A stretch of 64,000 nt of DNA from DASUPK01 sp963744105 (GTDB taxonomy: Bacteria; Actinomycetota; Thermoleophilia; Solirubrobacterales; 70-9), in NCBI GenBank assembly GCA_963744105.1, contig CAVUSJ010000008.1, forward strand, positions 258,574-322,573, given 5' to 3'. Shown one piece after another: positions 34,369-42,745 of the stretch. Below the pieces are notes generated by a model. That model was not told the DNA's origin. It searched no databases and saw nothing but the letters and a program-made list of their open reading frames with translations. Position numbers and translations under genes: made by a program. Each line of letters begins with the position of its first letter. Positions within the stretch are counted from its first letter, which is position 1.

Positions 34369-35051
34369 TCACATCCCCTCCTCTTCCTCGCGACGAAGCG
34401 TGGCGAGGATCCCGTGGATGCTCTCTTCGACCTCGTCCGGGGACCGAGCGCCGTTCACCTTGTTGAGGATGCCACGCTCCTCGTAGTAGTCGATGAGGGG
34501 CTCGGTCTTCTCCCGGTACTGGCTGAGGCGGTTCTTGATCACGTCCGGCTTGTCGTCGTCGCGGACGACCAGCTCGGCGCCGTCGAGGTCGCAGACCCCC
34601 TCCTTCTTCGGAGGATCGAACTCGACGTGGTAGATGTGGCTCGGGTTCTGCTCGCAGGTGCGACGCCCGCCCAGCCGCCGCACGACCTCTTCCTCCGTAA
34701 CGTCGATCAGGATCGCCGCGGTGAGGTCGCGTCCGAGCTCCTTCATCTTGGCGTCGAGGGCCTCCGCCTGGGGAACGGTCCGCGGGAAGCCGTCGAGGAT
34801 GAAGCCGTCGGACGACTCGTCACCCCGAGCCGCTCGGCGATCACGTCGATGATGACCTCGTCGGGGACCAGGTCGCCGCGATCCATGTACTCCTTGGCCT
34901 GCTTGCCGACCTCGGTGCCCTCCTTGACGGCGGCGCGCAGGATGTCACCCGTCGCGTAGTACGGGAGGCGGAAGTCCTCCTGCAGGCGCTCGCCCTGCGT
35001 CCCCTTGCCGGATCCCGGAGGTCCGAGGAGGATGAGGTTGAGCTCTGGCAT
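34369..35051 (-). CDS. adk: Adenylate kinase with one frameshift
   Basis: Balances ATP, ADP and AMP. N-terminal half reads MPELNLILLGPPGSGKGTQG (P-loop) and YYATGDILRAAVKEGTEVGK. C-terminal half reads ILIDVTEEEVVRRLGGRRTC, and the LID includes a Cys zinc set (C...CDLDG). A single missing base near 34820 separates them; restoring it joins AERLGV to SDGFILDGFPRTVPQAEALD, the NMP-binding and DGFPR motifs. Total about 228 codons. Because adk is essential, an assembly indel is far more likely than inactivation. Confidence 0.9.
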
Positions 35052-35102
35052 GGGGATGTCGGTGTGCCCGCGGCGCGGACGGGCGGCTCGCGACGCCTGT
35101 TT

Positions 35103-36371
35103 CTACTTCAAGAAGCCTTCGTAGTTGCGCATCATCAACTGGGCCTCGAGCTGCTTGACCGTGTCGAGGGCGACGCCCACGACGATCAGGATCGAGGTCC
35201 CGCCGAAGAAGAAGTTGGCCGACGTCTGGCTGATCAGGATGGTCGGCAACGCCGCGACCGCGCCCAGGTAGAGGGCGCCGGGGAAGGTGAGCCTGGACAG
35301 GATCCGGTCCAGGTATTCGGCGGTAGGTCGCCCGGGGCGCACGCCGGGGATGAACCCGCCGTATTTCTTGAGGTTGTCGGCCTGGTCCACCGGGTTGAAG
35401 GTGACCGCCGTGTAGAAGTAGGTGAAGATGATGATGAAGAAGACCTCGCCGACCACGTAGTGCCAGCTGTTGGGGCTGAAGAACGCGGCGAAGTCCAAGG
35501 CGGCCGGGGTATTGATCATCTGCCCGATCGTCGGCGGGAACGCCATGATCGAGGCGGCGAAGATCACCGGGATCACGCCGGCCATGTTCACGCGCAGCGG
35601 TAAGTAGGTCGAGCCGCCCGCCGTCATCCGGCGGCCGACGACGCGTTTCGCGTACTGCACCGGGATCCGGCGCTGGCCCTCCTGGACGAAGACGATCGCG
35701 ACGATCACCGCCAGCGCGATGAAGGGCATCATCACGACGAAGACCTGATCCGGGTTGTTCCACCACTTGGTGATGCCCTCCGGGATCCGGGAGACGATCG
35801 AGGCGAAGATCATCAGGGAGATCCCGTTGCCGATCCCCCGCTGGGTGATCAGCTCTCCCATCCACATCAGGACCGTGCATCCCGCGGTCAGGGTGACCAC
35901 GATCAGGAACACCTTCGGGAAGGTGCGCTGCCCGATCACGCTCTGGCTGGCGAAGCTGCTCGAGGTGAACAGGAACACGTAGCCCAGCGACTGGGCGAAG
36001 GCGAGGACGACGGTCAGGTAGCGCGTGTACTGCGTGATCTTCTGCTGTCCGACCTCACCCTCCTTCTGGAGGCGCTCCAGGGAGGGCACGACCACCGTCA
36101 GGAGCTGCAGGATGATCGAGGCGGTGATGTAGGGCATGATCCCCAGCGCGAACAGGGAGAGCCGCGACAGGCTTCCGCCCGAGAAGAGGTTGAGGAAGCC
36201 GAGGATGTTGGACCCCCCGACGTTGTTGACGCCGTCCTTGATCGCCTGCGCGTCGACTCCCGGGGATGGGATGTATGCGCCGAGCCGGTAGAGCGCCAGG
36301 ATCCCCGCCGTGAAGATCAGCTTCTTGCGGATCTCCTGGACCGTGAAGGCGTTGAGGATCGTCTGGACCAT
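35103..36371 (-). CDS. secY: Preprotein translocase subunit SecY
   Basis: 422 residues, ten membrane helices, the channel of the Sec translocon. Recognisable: the plug and TM2 region (SPGVDAQAIKDGVNNVGGSN), ALGIMPYITASIILQLL, the cytoplasmic loop RRIPVQYAKRVVGRRMTAGG, LPLRVNMAGVIPVIFA and VVGVALDTVKQLEAQLMMRN near the C-terminus. Follows rplO directly and precedes adk as in the spc operon. Confidence 0.97.
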   Translation of the reverse strand: MVQTILNAFTVQEIRKKLIFTAGILALYRLGAYIPSPGVDAQAIKDGVNNVGGSNILGFLNLFSGGSLSRLSLFALGIMPYITASIILQLLTVVVPSLERLQKEGEVGQQKITQYTRYLTVVLAFAQSLGYVFLFTSSSFASQSVIGQRTFPKVFLIVVTLTAGCTVLMWMGELITQRGIGNGISLMIFASIVSRIPEGITKWWNNPDQVFVVMMPFIALAVIVAIVFVQEGQRRIPVQYAKRVVGRRMTAGGSTYLPLRVNMAGVIPVIFAASIMAFPPTIGQMINTPAALDFAAFFSPNSWHYVVGEVFFIIIFTYFYTAVTFNPVDQADNLKKYGGFIPGVRPGRPTAEYLDRILSRLTFPGALYLGAVAALPTILISQTSANFFFGGTSILIVVGVALDTVKQLEAQLMMRNYEGFLK

Positions 36372-36863
36372 CTAGATAAGCTCGCAGGTCCCGCCTGCCG
36401 CCTCGATCTTCTCCTTGGCCGTGGCGCTGAAGGCGTGCGCCTTGACCGTCAGCTTCTTCGAGATCTCGCCTCGAGCCAGGATCTTGACCGGGTCGCGGCG
36501 CTTGGCCAGGCCGGCCTTCCGCAGGGACTCGGGGGTCACCTCGTCATCGGCCTTGAAGCGAGCGTCGAGGTCCGAGAGGTTGACCGGCTGCGTCCGCGTC
36601 CGGAACTTCTCGAAGGGCATCGACATCTTCTTGTTCGGGCCGCGCAGCTTGCGCATCCGCATGTGGATCGGGTTCTGGCCGCCCTCGTAGGCCGTCTTGC
36701 GCTTGCTGCCCGAGCGGGCGCCGGCGCCCTTGTGGCCGCGGCCCGAGGTCTTGCCGTGCCCGGTGCCGGGCCCGCGGCCGAGCCGCTTGCGCGGGCGGCG
36801 GGAGCCCGGAGCGGGCTTCAGCGAATGCAGGCCGACCTGCTCGCTCTTCTTCTCCTCAGCCAC
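36372..36863 (-). CDS. rplO: 50S ribosomal protein L15
   Basis: 163 residues. LHSLKPAPGSRRPRKRLGRG, GKTSGRGHKGAGARSG and the C-terminal VKAHAFSATAKEKIEAAGGT mark L15, a late assembly protein of the 50S. Short acidic leader MAEEKKSEQ. Overlaps the end of rpmD by 8 nt. Confidence 0.97.
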   Translation of the reverse strand: MAEEKKSEQVGLHSLKPAPGSRRPRKRLGRGPGTGHGKTSGRGHKGAGARSGSKRKTAYEGGQNPIHMRMRKLRGPNKKMSMPFEKFRTRTQPVNLSDLDARFKADDEVTPESLRKAGLAKRRDPVKILARGEISKKLTVKAHAFSATAKEKIEAAGGTCELI

Positions 36864-37035
36864 CGTCGACCTCCACCAGGTGGCTCACGGTGCGGATCAT
36901 GCCCCGCAGCTGCGGGGTGTCGGCGTGCTTCGCCTCCCTGCCGATCTTGCCGAGCTTGAGCGAGCGAAGTGTGTCGCGCTGGACGCCAGAGGCGCCGTTC
37001 GAGGATCGGACCTGCTTGAGAGCAACGTCACTCAT
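36856..37035 (-). CDS. rpmD: 50S ribosomal protein L30
   Basis: 59 residues from ATG 37035: ALKQVRSSNGASGVQRDTLR, SLKLGKIGREAKHADTPQLR, GMIRTVSHLVEV. The in-frame upstream extension is rejected because it lies inside rpsE. Overlaps rpsE by 8 nt. Confidence 0.95.
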   Translation of the reverse strand: MSDVALKQVRSSNGASGVQRDTLRSLKLGKIGREAKHADTPQLRGMIRTVSHLVEVDGG

Positions 37036-37660
37036 TGGAAGCCGCCTCCTCGCCGGCGGCGTCCGAATCACCAGAAGCTTCTGAGTCGCCGCCGGCTGCG
37101 GGGGCGGCAACCTCCTTCGGCGTTTCCTCCTTGGAGGCGCCATTGCCGTTGCCCACGCCGAGCACCTCGCGGATGGAGATGCCGCGGAGCTTTGCCACGT
37201 CCTCGGGCCTGCGCAGGCTCTCGAGACCCGACATCGTCGCCTTGACCAGGTTGATCGGGTTCTGGGTGCCGATGCTCTTGGTGAGCACGTCGCGCACCCC
37301 GCCGAGCTCCAGCACGGCGCGGACGCCGCCGCCGGCGATCACGCCGGTACCGGGGCTGGCCGGTCGGAGGACGACGTGGCCGGCGCCGAAGCGGCCGATC
37401 ACGCGGTGCGTGATCGTCTGCCCGTACTTGGGGACCCGGATCAGGTTCTTGCGGGCGTCCTCGACCGCCTTCTGGATGGCGAGTGGGACCTCGCGGGCCT
37501 TGCCGTAGCCGATTCCGACCACGGAGTCCTCATCGCCGACCGCGACCAGGGCGGTGAACGAGAAGCGCCGGCCGCCCTTGACCACCTTGGCGACGCGGTT
37601 GATCTCGATCACCCGCTCCTGCAGGTCGAGCCCCTTCGGTGAAACGCTCTCTACAGCCAT
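37028..37660 (-). CDS. rpsE: 30S ribosomal protein S5 with acidic C-terminal tail
   Basis: 210 residues. The conserved core ends near residue 168: RVAKVVKGGRRFSFTALVAV, GIGYGKAREVPLAIQKAVED, VLRPASPGTGVIAGGGVRAV. It is followed by a ~42-residue disordered tail (NGNGASKEETPKEVAAPAAG...GEEAASNE). S5 lines the mRNA entry channel and affects decoding fidelity. Starts at ATG 37660. Confidence 0.96.
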   Translation of the reverse strand: MAVESVSPKGLDLQERVIEINRVAKVVKGGRRFSFTALVAVGDEDSVVGIGYGKAREVPLAIQKAVEDARKNLIRVPKYGQTITHRVIGRFGAGHVVLRPASPGTGVIAGGGVRAVLELGGVRDVLTKSIGTQNPINLVKATMSGLESLRRPEDVAKLRGISIREVLGVGNGNGASKEETPKEVAAPAAGGDSEASGDSDAAGEEAASNE

Positions 37661-37697
37661 CGAACCGACGAAGGTAGCGGGTTTACCCAGGCGGCCA

Positions 37698-38051
37698 TCA
37701 GAACTTCAGGCCTCCCTCGCGAGCGCCCTCGGCGATCGCCGCGACCCGCCCGTGGAACTGATAGCCGCCGCGGTCGAAGACGCAGGTCTCGACGCCCGCG
37801 GCCTTGGCCCGCTCAGCGAGCAGCTGGCCGGCGCGCTTGGCCTGCTCCATCGAACCGAGCTTGCGCAGCTCCGGCTCGGTCCAGGACGCCGCGGCGACCG
37901 TGCGGCCGGAGTCGTCGTCGATCAGCTGGGCGAAGACGCCGCGGTTCGAGCGGTACACCGACAGGCGGGGCCTCTCGGCGTTGCCGCGGATCCGCGCACG
38001 GACGCGCCGGCGGCGGCGAAGTCGCTTCTGTGGCTTCGTCAATACGGTCAT
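37698..38051 (-). CDS. rplR: 50S ribosomal protein L18
   Basis: 117 residues. RRRRRVRARIRGNAERPRLS, VYRSNRGVFAQLIDDDSGRT and GGYQFHGRVAAIAEGAREGG are diagnostic. Carries 5S rRNA into the central protuberance with L5. Starts 2 nt after the rplF stop. Confidence 0.97.
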   Translation of the reverse strand: MTVLTKPQKRLRRRRRVRARIRGNAERPRLSVYRSNRGVFAQLIDDDSGRTVAAASWTEPELRKLGSMEQAKRAGQLLAERAKAAGVETCVFDRGGYQFHGRVAAIAEGAREGGLKF

Positions 38052-38053
38052 CG

Positions 38054-38587
38054 CTAGGCCCTCTTCCCGACCTTGCGGGCGACGTGCTCGCCGGCGTACC
38101 GGACGCCCTTGCCCTTGTAGGGCTCGGGCGGGCGCGTCTTGCGGATGCGCGCCGCGGTCTCCCCGACCAGCTGCTTGTCGATCCCGCGGACCACGACCTC
38201 GGTCGGCTGCGGGACCTCGAACTCGATGCCCTCCGGTGCCTCGATCGTCACGGGGTGCGAGTAGCCGAGCGCCATCTCCAGGCTCTTGCCCTTCAGATTG
38301 GCCCGATAGCCGACGCCCTGGATCTCCAGGCGGCGCTCGAAGCCGTCGGTGACGCCCTCGACCATGTTCGCGATCAGGCTCCGGGTGAGACCGTGGAGCG
38401 CGCGATGCTCGCCGCGGTCCGTCGGGCGGGCCACCGTCAGGGTGCCGTCGTCGATCGCCACCTTCATGTCCGTGTCGACGTGCTGGCTGAGCTCGCCCTT
38501 GGGTCCCTTGACGTTCACGCTGCCCGGCTTGACGTCGATCTCGACGCCTTCGGGGATCTCGATTGGCTTTCTTCCGATTCGGCTCAT
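38054..38587 (-). CDS. rplF: 50S ribosomal protein L6
   Basis: 177 residues from ATG 38587 (MSRIGRKPIEIPEGVEIDVK); a longer in-frame start at 38623 overlaps rpsH and adds unrelated residues. GVGYRANLKGKSLEMALGYS and the C-terminal KTRPPEPYKGKGVRYAGEHV match L6, near the factor-binding site. Confidence 0.96.
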   Translation of the reverse strand: MSRIGRKPIEIPEGVEIDVKPGSVNVKGPKGELSQHVDTDMKVAIDDGTLTVARPTDRGEHRALHGLTRSLIANMVEGVTDGFERRLEIQGVGYRANLKGKSLEMALGYSHPVTIEAPEGIEFEVPQPTEVVVRGIDKQLVGETAARIRKTRPPEPYKGKGVRYAGEHVARKVGKRA

Positions 38588-38594
38588 CAGCTGC

Positions 38595-38990
38595 TCACCA
38601 GACGTGTGCGACGACCTCTCCACCGACGCCCCTCTGCCGGGCCTCGTGGCCGGTCATGACGCCGCGCGAGGTCGACATGATCGTGGTGCCCATGCCTCCA
38701 AAGACTCGCGGCACCTCGTCCTTGGGAACGTAGCGGCGCCGGCCCGGGCGGGAGACGCGGTCCATGCCGCTGATCACGGGATCGCGGTTCTCCGTATAGC
38801 GGAGACGCACCTTGAGTACCTCGCCCACGCGACCGGGCTCGACCGTGAAGTCGGTGATGTAGCCCTGCTCCTTGAGGATGCGGGTCATCTCCCGCTTCAG
38901 GCGCGAGGCGGGGATCTCCACCTCCTCATGGTCGGCGAGGAGGGCGTTGCGGATCCGGTTCAGGTAGTCGGAGATCGGGTCGGTCAGCAT
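38595..38990 (-). CDS. rpsH: 30S ribosomal protein S8
   Basis: 131 residues. MLTDPISDYLNRIRNALLAD, the central EIPASRLKREMTRILKEQGY and C-terminal GMGTTIMSTSRGVMTGHEAR identify S8, a primary 16S binder and, in many bacteria, the translational repressor of the spc operon. Overlap-free with rpsN (4 nt). Confidence 0.97.
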   Translation of the reverse strand: MLTDPISDYLNRIRNALLADHEEVEIPASRLKREMTRILKEQGYITDFTVEPGRVGEVLKVRLRYTENRDPVISGMDRVSRPGRRRYVPKDEVPRVFGGMGTTIMSTSRGVMTGHEARQRGVGGEVVAHVW

Positions 38991-38994
38991 TTCG

Positions 38995-39180
38995 TTACCA
39001 GCTCGACTTGGTCATTCCGGGCACGTAGCCGTTGTGCGCGGCCTCGCGCAGACAGATCCGGCAGAGGCCGAACTTGCGGTAGTACGCCCGCGGCCGGCCA
39101 CAGCGCCGGCAGCGGTGGTACCCGCGGGTCTTGAACTTGGGGTCGCGGCGCTGCCGGACCCTCTGTGACGTCTTCGCCAT
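38995..39180 (-). CDS. rpsN: 30S ribosomal protein S14 type Z (zinc)
   Basis: 61 residues: MAKTSQRVRQRRDPKFKTRG, YHRCRRCGRPRAYYRKFGLC, RICLREAAHNGYVPGMTKSS. CxxC...CxxC zinc ribbon (C24, C27, C40, C43). Start overlaps rplE stop by one base. Confidence 0.97.
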   Translation of the reverse strand: MAKTSQRVRQRRDPKFKTRGYHRCRRCGRPRAYYRKFGLCRICLREAAHNGYVPGMTKSSW

Positions 39181-40016
39181 TACTCCTCTTCCTTGTCGCT
39201 CGAAGTCTGTTCGTCGCCGCCGCCGTCGCCCTCGGCCTTGGCCTCGCCGCCGTCGCCCTCGGCGCCCTCCTCACCCTCCTCGCCCTCCTCGGGCTTCTCG
39301 GGCTTGGCGTACGCCTCCGGGTTCTCCTCCTTGAGCTGCTCGAGAGCCGCCGCCTCGGCCTCGGCCCGCTGGCGGGCCTCCTCCTTGCGGCGCTCCTCCT
39401 CTTCCTCCTCCTCGACGTCGGCCTGGCCGGGACGGCCCTCCTGGGAGAACGGCATGCCGAGGGCCTCGAGGAGCGCGAAGGCCTCCTCGTCGGTCTGGGC
39501 GGTGGTGGTGATGGTCACGTCGAGGCCACGGACCTCGTCGATCGAGTCGTAATCGATCTCGGGAAAGATGATCTGCTCGCGGACGCCCATGGAGTAGTTG
39601 CCGCGCCCGTCGAACGAACGCGCATTGAGACCGCGGAAGTCGCGAATCCGCGGGATCGCGATCGCCGTCAGGCGGTCGAGGAACTCCCACATCCGCGCGC
39701 GGCGAAGCGTGACGGCGACGCCCACGGGCATGCCCTCGCGGACCTTGAACGATGCGACCGACTTCTTCGCGCGGCGCACGCTCGGAGCCTGCCCGGCGAT
39801 CGTGGCGAGCTGCTCCTGAGCGGCCTCGAGCATCTGGGTGTTCTGCTTCGCCTCGCCGACGCCCATGTTCAGGGTGATCTTCTCGAGGGTCGGCACGGCC
39901 ATCGGGGTTGGATAGCCGAAGCGCTGCGTGAGCGCCGGCTTGACCTCGTTCTCGTAGGTCTCGCGCAGCCGAGGCGGCGGCGCGGCCTGCTTCTGCTGTT
40001 CGGTCGCGGCTTCCAC
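39180..40016 (-). CDS. rplE: 50S ribosomal protein L5 with ~85-residue charged C-terminal extension
   Basis: 278 residues against the usual ~180. Core to residue ~191 (PTLEKITLNMGVGEAKQNTQ, RRAKKSVASFKVREGMPVGV, DFRGLNARSFDGRGNYSMGV, DVTITTTAQTDEEAFALLEA). The extension starts SQEGRPGQADVEEEEEEERR and runs through KEEARQRAEAEAAALEQLKE to an acidic Glu/Gly-rich end. L5 contacts 5S rRNA and P-site tRNA. The tail is in frame, has normal codon usage and no stop until 39180. Confidence 0.96.
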   Translation of the reverse strand: MEAATEQQKQAAPPPRLRETYENEVKPALTQRFGYPTPMAVPTLEKITLNMGVGEAKQNTQMLEAAQEQLATIAGQAPSVRRAKKSVASFKVREGMPVGVAVTLRRARMWEFLDRLTAIAIPRIRDFRGLNARSFDGRGNYSMGVREQIIFPEIDYDSIDEVRGLDVTITTTAQTDEEAFALLEALGMPFSQEGRPGQADVEEEEEEERRKEEARQRAEAEAAALEQLKEENPEAYAKPEKPEEGEEGEEGAEGDGGEAKAEGDGGGDEQTSSDKEEE

Positions 40017-40354
40017 TAGTCCAGATCCCTTCCGGTACGGGCCGCGAGGCGCTTGCGCTTGCCGCCGGCGCGCTCGACCTTCACCCGGGTGGGCTTGTTG
40101 TCCTCGGGGTCGAGCAGCATCACGTTCGAGACGTGGATCGGGCCCTCGCGCTCGATGATCCCGCCGACCTCACCGCCCTTCTGCGCGTCCTTGACGGAGC
40201 GCGGGCGCTGGTGGCGCTTGATCATGTTGAGGCCCTCGATGAACACGTAGCTCTTCTTCGGGTCGGTCCGGATCACGCGGCCTCGCTTGCCGCGGTCCTT
40301 GCCGCCGATCACGATCACGTCGTCGTCCTTGCGAATTCTCATCGTCCGTCCCAT
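40016..40354 (-). CDS. rplX: 50S ribosomal protein L24
   Basis: 112 residues. MRIRKDDDVIVIGGKDRGKR (KOW motif), IEGLNMIKRHQRPRSVKDAQ, IIEREGPIHVSNVMLLDPED. An assembly initiator of the 50S. ATG at 40354 gives MGRTMRIR; the second Met (40342) is possible. Shares bases with the neighbouring stop and start codons. Confidence 0.96.
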   Translation of the reverse strand: MGRTMRIRKDDDVIVIGGKDRGKRGRVIRTDPKKSYVFIEGLNMIKRHQRPRSVKDAQKGGEVGGIIEREGPIHVSNVMLLDPEDNKPTRVKVERAGGKRKRLAARTGRDLD

Positions 40355-40722
40355 CAGAGGACCTCCGGGGCGAGGGAGACGATCCGCATGAAGTTCCTGT
40401 CGCGCAGCTCGCGGGCGACCGGGCCGAAGATGCGAGTGCCGCGCGGGGCGCCGTTGTCGTCGATCAGCACGGCCGCGTTCTCGTCGAAGGAGATGTAGGT
40501 GCCGTCGCCCCGGCCGAGCTGCTTGCGGGTGCGAACCACGACCGCCTGGACGACCTCGCCCTTGCGGACACCGCCTCGCGGGGTGGCCTGCTTGACGGTG
40601 GCGGTGATGGTGTCGCCGATCCGCGCGTAGCGGCGATCGGATCCGCCCTTGACACGGATGCAGAGGATCTCGCGCGCGCCGGAGTTGTCGGCGACCCTGA
40701 GCCTGGACTCCTGCTGGATCAC
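40354..40722 (-). CDS. rplN: 50S ribosomal protein L14
   Basis: 122 residues, highly conserved: MIQQESRLRVADNSGAREIL, TATVKQATPRGGVRKGEVVQ, YISFDENAAVLIDDNGAPRG, VARELRDRNFMRIVSLAPEV. Sits at the intersubunit face. Overlaps rpsQ by 4 nt. Confidence 0.97.
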   Translation of the reverse strand: MIQQESRLRVADNSGAREILCIRVKGGSDRRYARIGDTITATVKQATPRGGVRKGEVVQAVVVRTRKQLGRGDGTYISFDENAAVLIDDNGAPRGTRIFGPVARELRDRNFMRIVSLAPEVL

Positions 40723-41405
40723 TTGGCCTTCTCCACGATCTCGACCAGGCGCCAGCGCTTGGTCCGGGACATCGGCCGGGTCTCGATCACCCGCACCAGG
40801 TCCCCTTCGCCCGCCTCGTTCTGGGCGTCATGGGCGTGCAGGGTGCGGGAGCGGCGAACGATCTTCTCGTACTGCGGGTGCCGCCTCGCGACCTCGATCG
40901 CCACCGTGATCGTCTTGTCGGACTTGCTGGAAACGACACGGCCCTGACGGGTCTTGCGGCCCGCGGACTCGGCCTCGGACGGCGGCGTGCCGGTGCTGGA
41001 CTCGTGCTTGGTGCGGCGCTTGCCGCGATGCGCGGAGCGCTTCTTGGCAGCCTGCTTGCGAGCCTCGGCGCGAGCGGCGGCGCGCTCCTCCGTGCTCTGC
41101 TGCGGATGCGCCTCTGCGGGCCGGCGGGAGCGCTCCAGGCGGCGGCGGGCCTTCCAGTCGAGGCCCTCCATCTCGTCGGGACCCTCATCGGCGGCCTCAG
41201 CCGCCGGCTCGTCCGGCCTCAGCCGCCGGCTCGTCGGCGGGGGCCTCCTCCGCGGGGGCCTCCTCAGCCGGAGCTTCCCGGCAGGGGCCTCCTCTGCCGG
41301 AGTCTCCTCGGCGGGGGCCTCCTCGGCCTGCGGCTCGTCGGCCGGAGTCTCCTCCGGCGCCTGCTCTTCCTGTTGCTCTTCGTTCTTCTGCTCTTCGTCT
41401 GCCAT
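40719..41405 (-). CDS. rpsQ: 30S ribosomal protein S17 with ~148-residue N-terminal extension
   Basis: 228 residues against a usual ~85. S17 core from residue ~149: GRKTRQGRVVSSKSDKTITV, EIVRRSRTLHAHDAQNEAGE-like region, GDLVRVIETRPMSRTKRWRL. The extension is an acidic EEAPAEE-type repeat (1-42), an odd basic stretch (43-64), then DEPAAEAADEGPDEMEGLDW and a basic helical segment RAAARAEARKQAAKKRSAHR. The basic stretch is the wrong frame: the adjacent frame reads EAPAEEAPAEEAPADEPAAE, so two compensating one-base indels lie near 41280 and 41218. The ATG at 41405 touches the rpmC stop. Confidence 0.9.
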   Translation of the reverse strand: MADEEQKNEEQQEEQAPEETPADEPQAEEAPAEETPAEEAPAGKLRLRRPPRRRPPPTSRRLRPDEPAAEAADEGPDEMEGLDWKARRRLERSRRPAEAHPQQSTEERAAARAEARKQAAKKRSAHRGKRRTKHESSTGTPPSEAESAGRKTRQGRVVSSKSDKTITVAIEVARRHPQYEKIVRRSRTLHAHDAQNEAGEGDLVRVIETRPMSRTKRWRLVEIVEKAK

Positions 41406-41613
41406 CAGACCCTCAGTTCCTGCTCTAGATCGATTCCGCGCTCCTTGGCCACCGTCAGCAGCCGGGCGACGTCCTTGCGCATCGCCGTGATCCGCGCGGT
41501 GTTCTCGAGCTCACCGGTGGCGTGCTGAAGGCGCAGCGCGAACTGCTCCTCGCGCGTCTGGCGGATGCGCTCGACCAGCTCGTCGTCCTTGAGGTTGTGC
41601 GCTTCGGAGGCCT

Positions 41614-41617
<4 letters not shown>
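41405..41617 (-). CDS. rpmC: 50S ribosomal protein L29
   Basis: 70 residues: MKASEAHNLKDDELVERIRQ, TREEQFALRLQHATGELENT, ARITAMRKDVARLLTVAKER. Helical hairpin at the exit tunnel, docking site for trigger factor and SRP. Overlaps rplP stop by 4 nt. Confidence 0.96.
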
Positions 41618-42038
<421 letters not shown>

Positions 42039-42039
<1 letters not shown>

Positions 42040-42737
42040 CAGGAACGACCCCCTCGTGAGCCGCCCGACGGCGACGAGCCGTCCTCGTCGGTGAGCTCGG
42101 AGCGGAAGCCCTCGGGCATGACCTCGCCCTTGTTGATCCAGCACTTGACGCCGATGCGGCCGGTGGTCGTCTTGGCCTCGATGAACCCGTAGTCGATGTC
42201 GGCGCGCAGGGTGTGCAGCGGCACTCGGCCGTCGGAGTAACCCTCGGTGCGTGCCATCTCCGCGCCGCCCAGCCGGCCGGAGACCTGCACCTTCACGCCC
42301 TTCGCGCCGGAGCGCATGGCGGAGGTCAGCGCGCGCTTCATCGCGCGCCGGAAGGCGACGCGGTTCTGGAGCTGCTCGGCGATCGACTGGGCGACCAGCT
42401 TCGCGTCGAGCTCCGGGCGCTTGATCTCCTTGATGTTGACCTTGACGGGCTTGCCGGTGAGCTTGTGGAGCTCGCGGCGCAGCGCGTCGACCTCGGTGCC
42501 GGACTTGCCGATCACGATGCCGGGGCGGGCGGTCGAGATATCGACCTCGACCTCGCCGGGGCCCTTCTTGATCGTGATCTTGGAGAGGCCCGCGTGCGAG
42601 AGCTTGTTCTCGATGTGCGAGCGGATCTCCAGGTCCTCGTTCAGGTAGTCCGCGAACCCCTTCTCGTTGTACCAATTCGACTTCCAGTCGTGGATGTAGC
42701 CGACCCGGAAGCCCTCTGGGTGGATCTTCTGGCCCAT
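42039..42737 (-). CDS. rpsC: 30S ribosomal protein S3
   Basis: 232 residues. MGQKIHPEGFRVGYIHDWKS, the KH domain (DISTARPGIVIGKSGTEVDA), VAFRRAMKRALTSAMRSGAK, and IDYGFIEAKTTTGRIGVKCW. Lines the mRNA entry tunnel. C-terminus Ser/Gly-rich (EDGSSPSGGSRGGRS). Nine bases after rplV. Confidence 0.97.
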
Positions 42738-42745
42738 GGTGCTCC

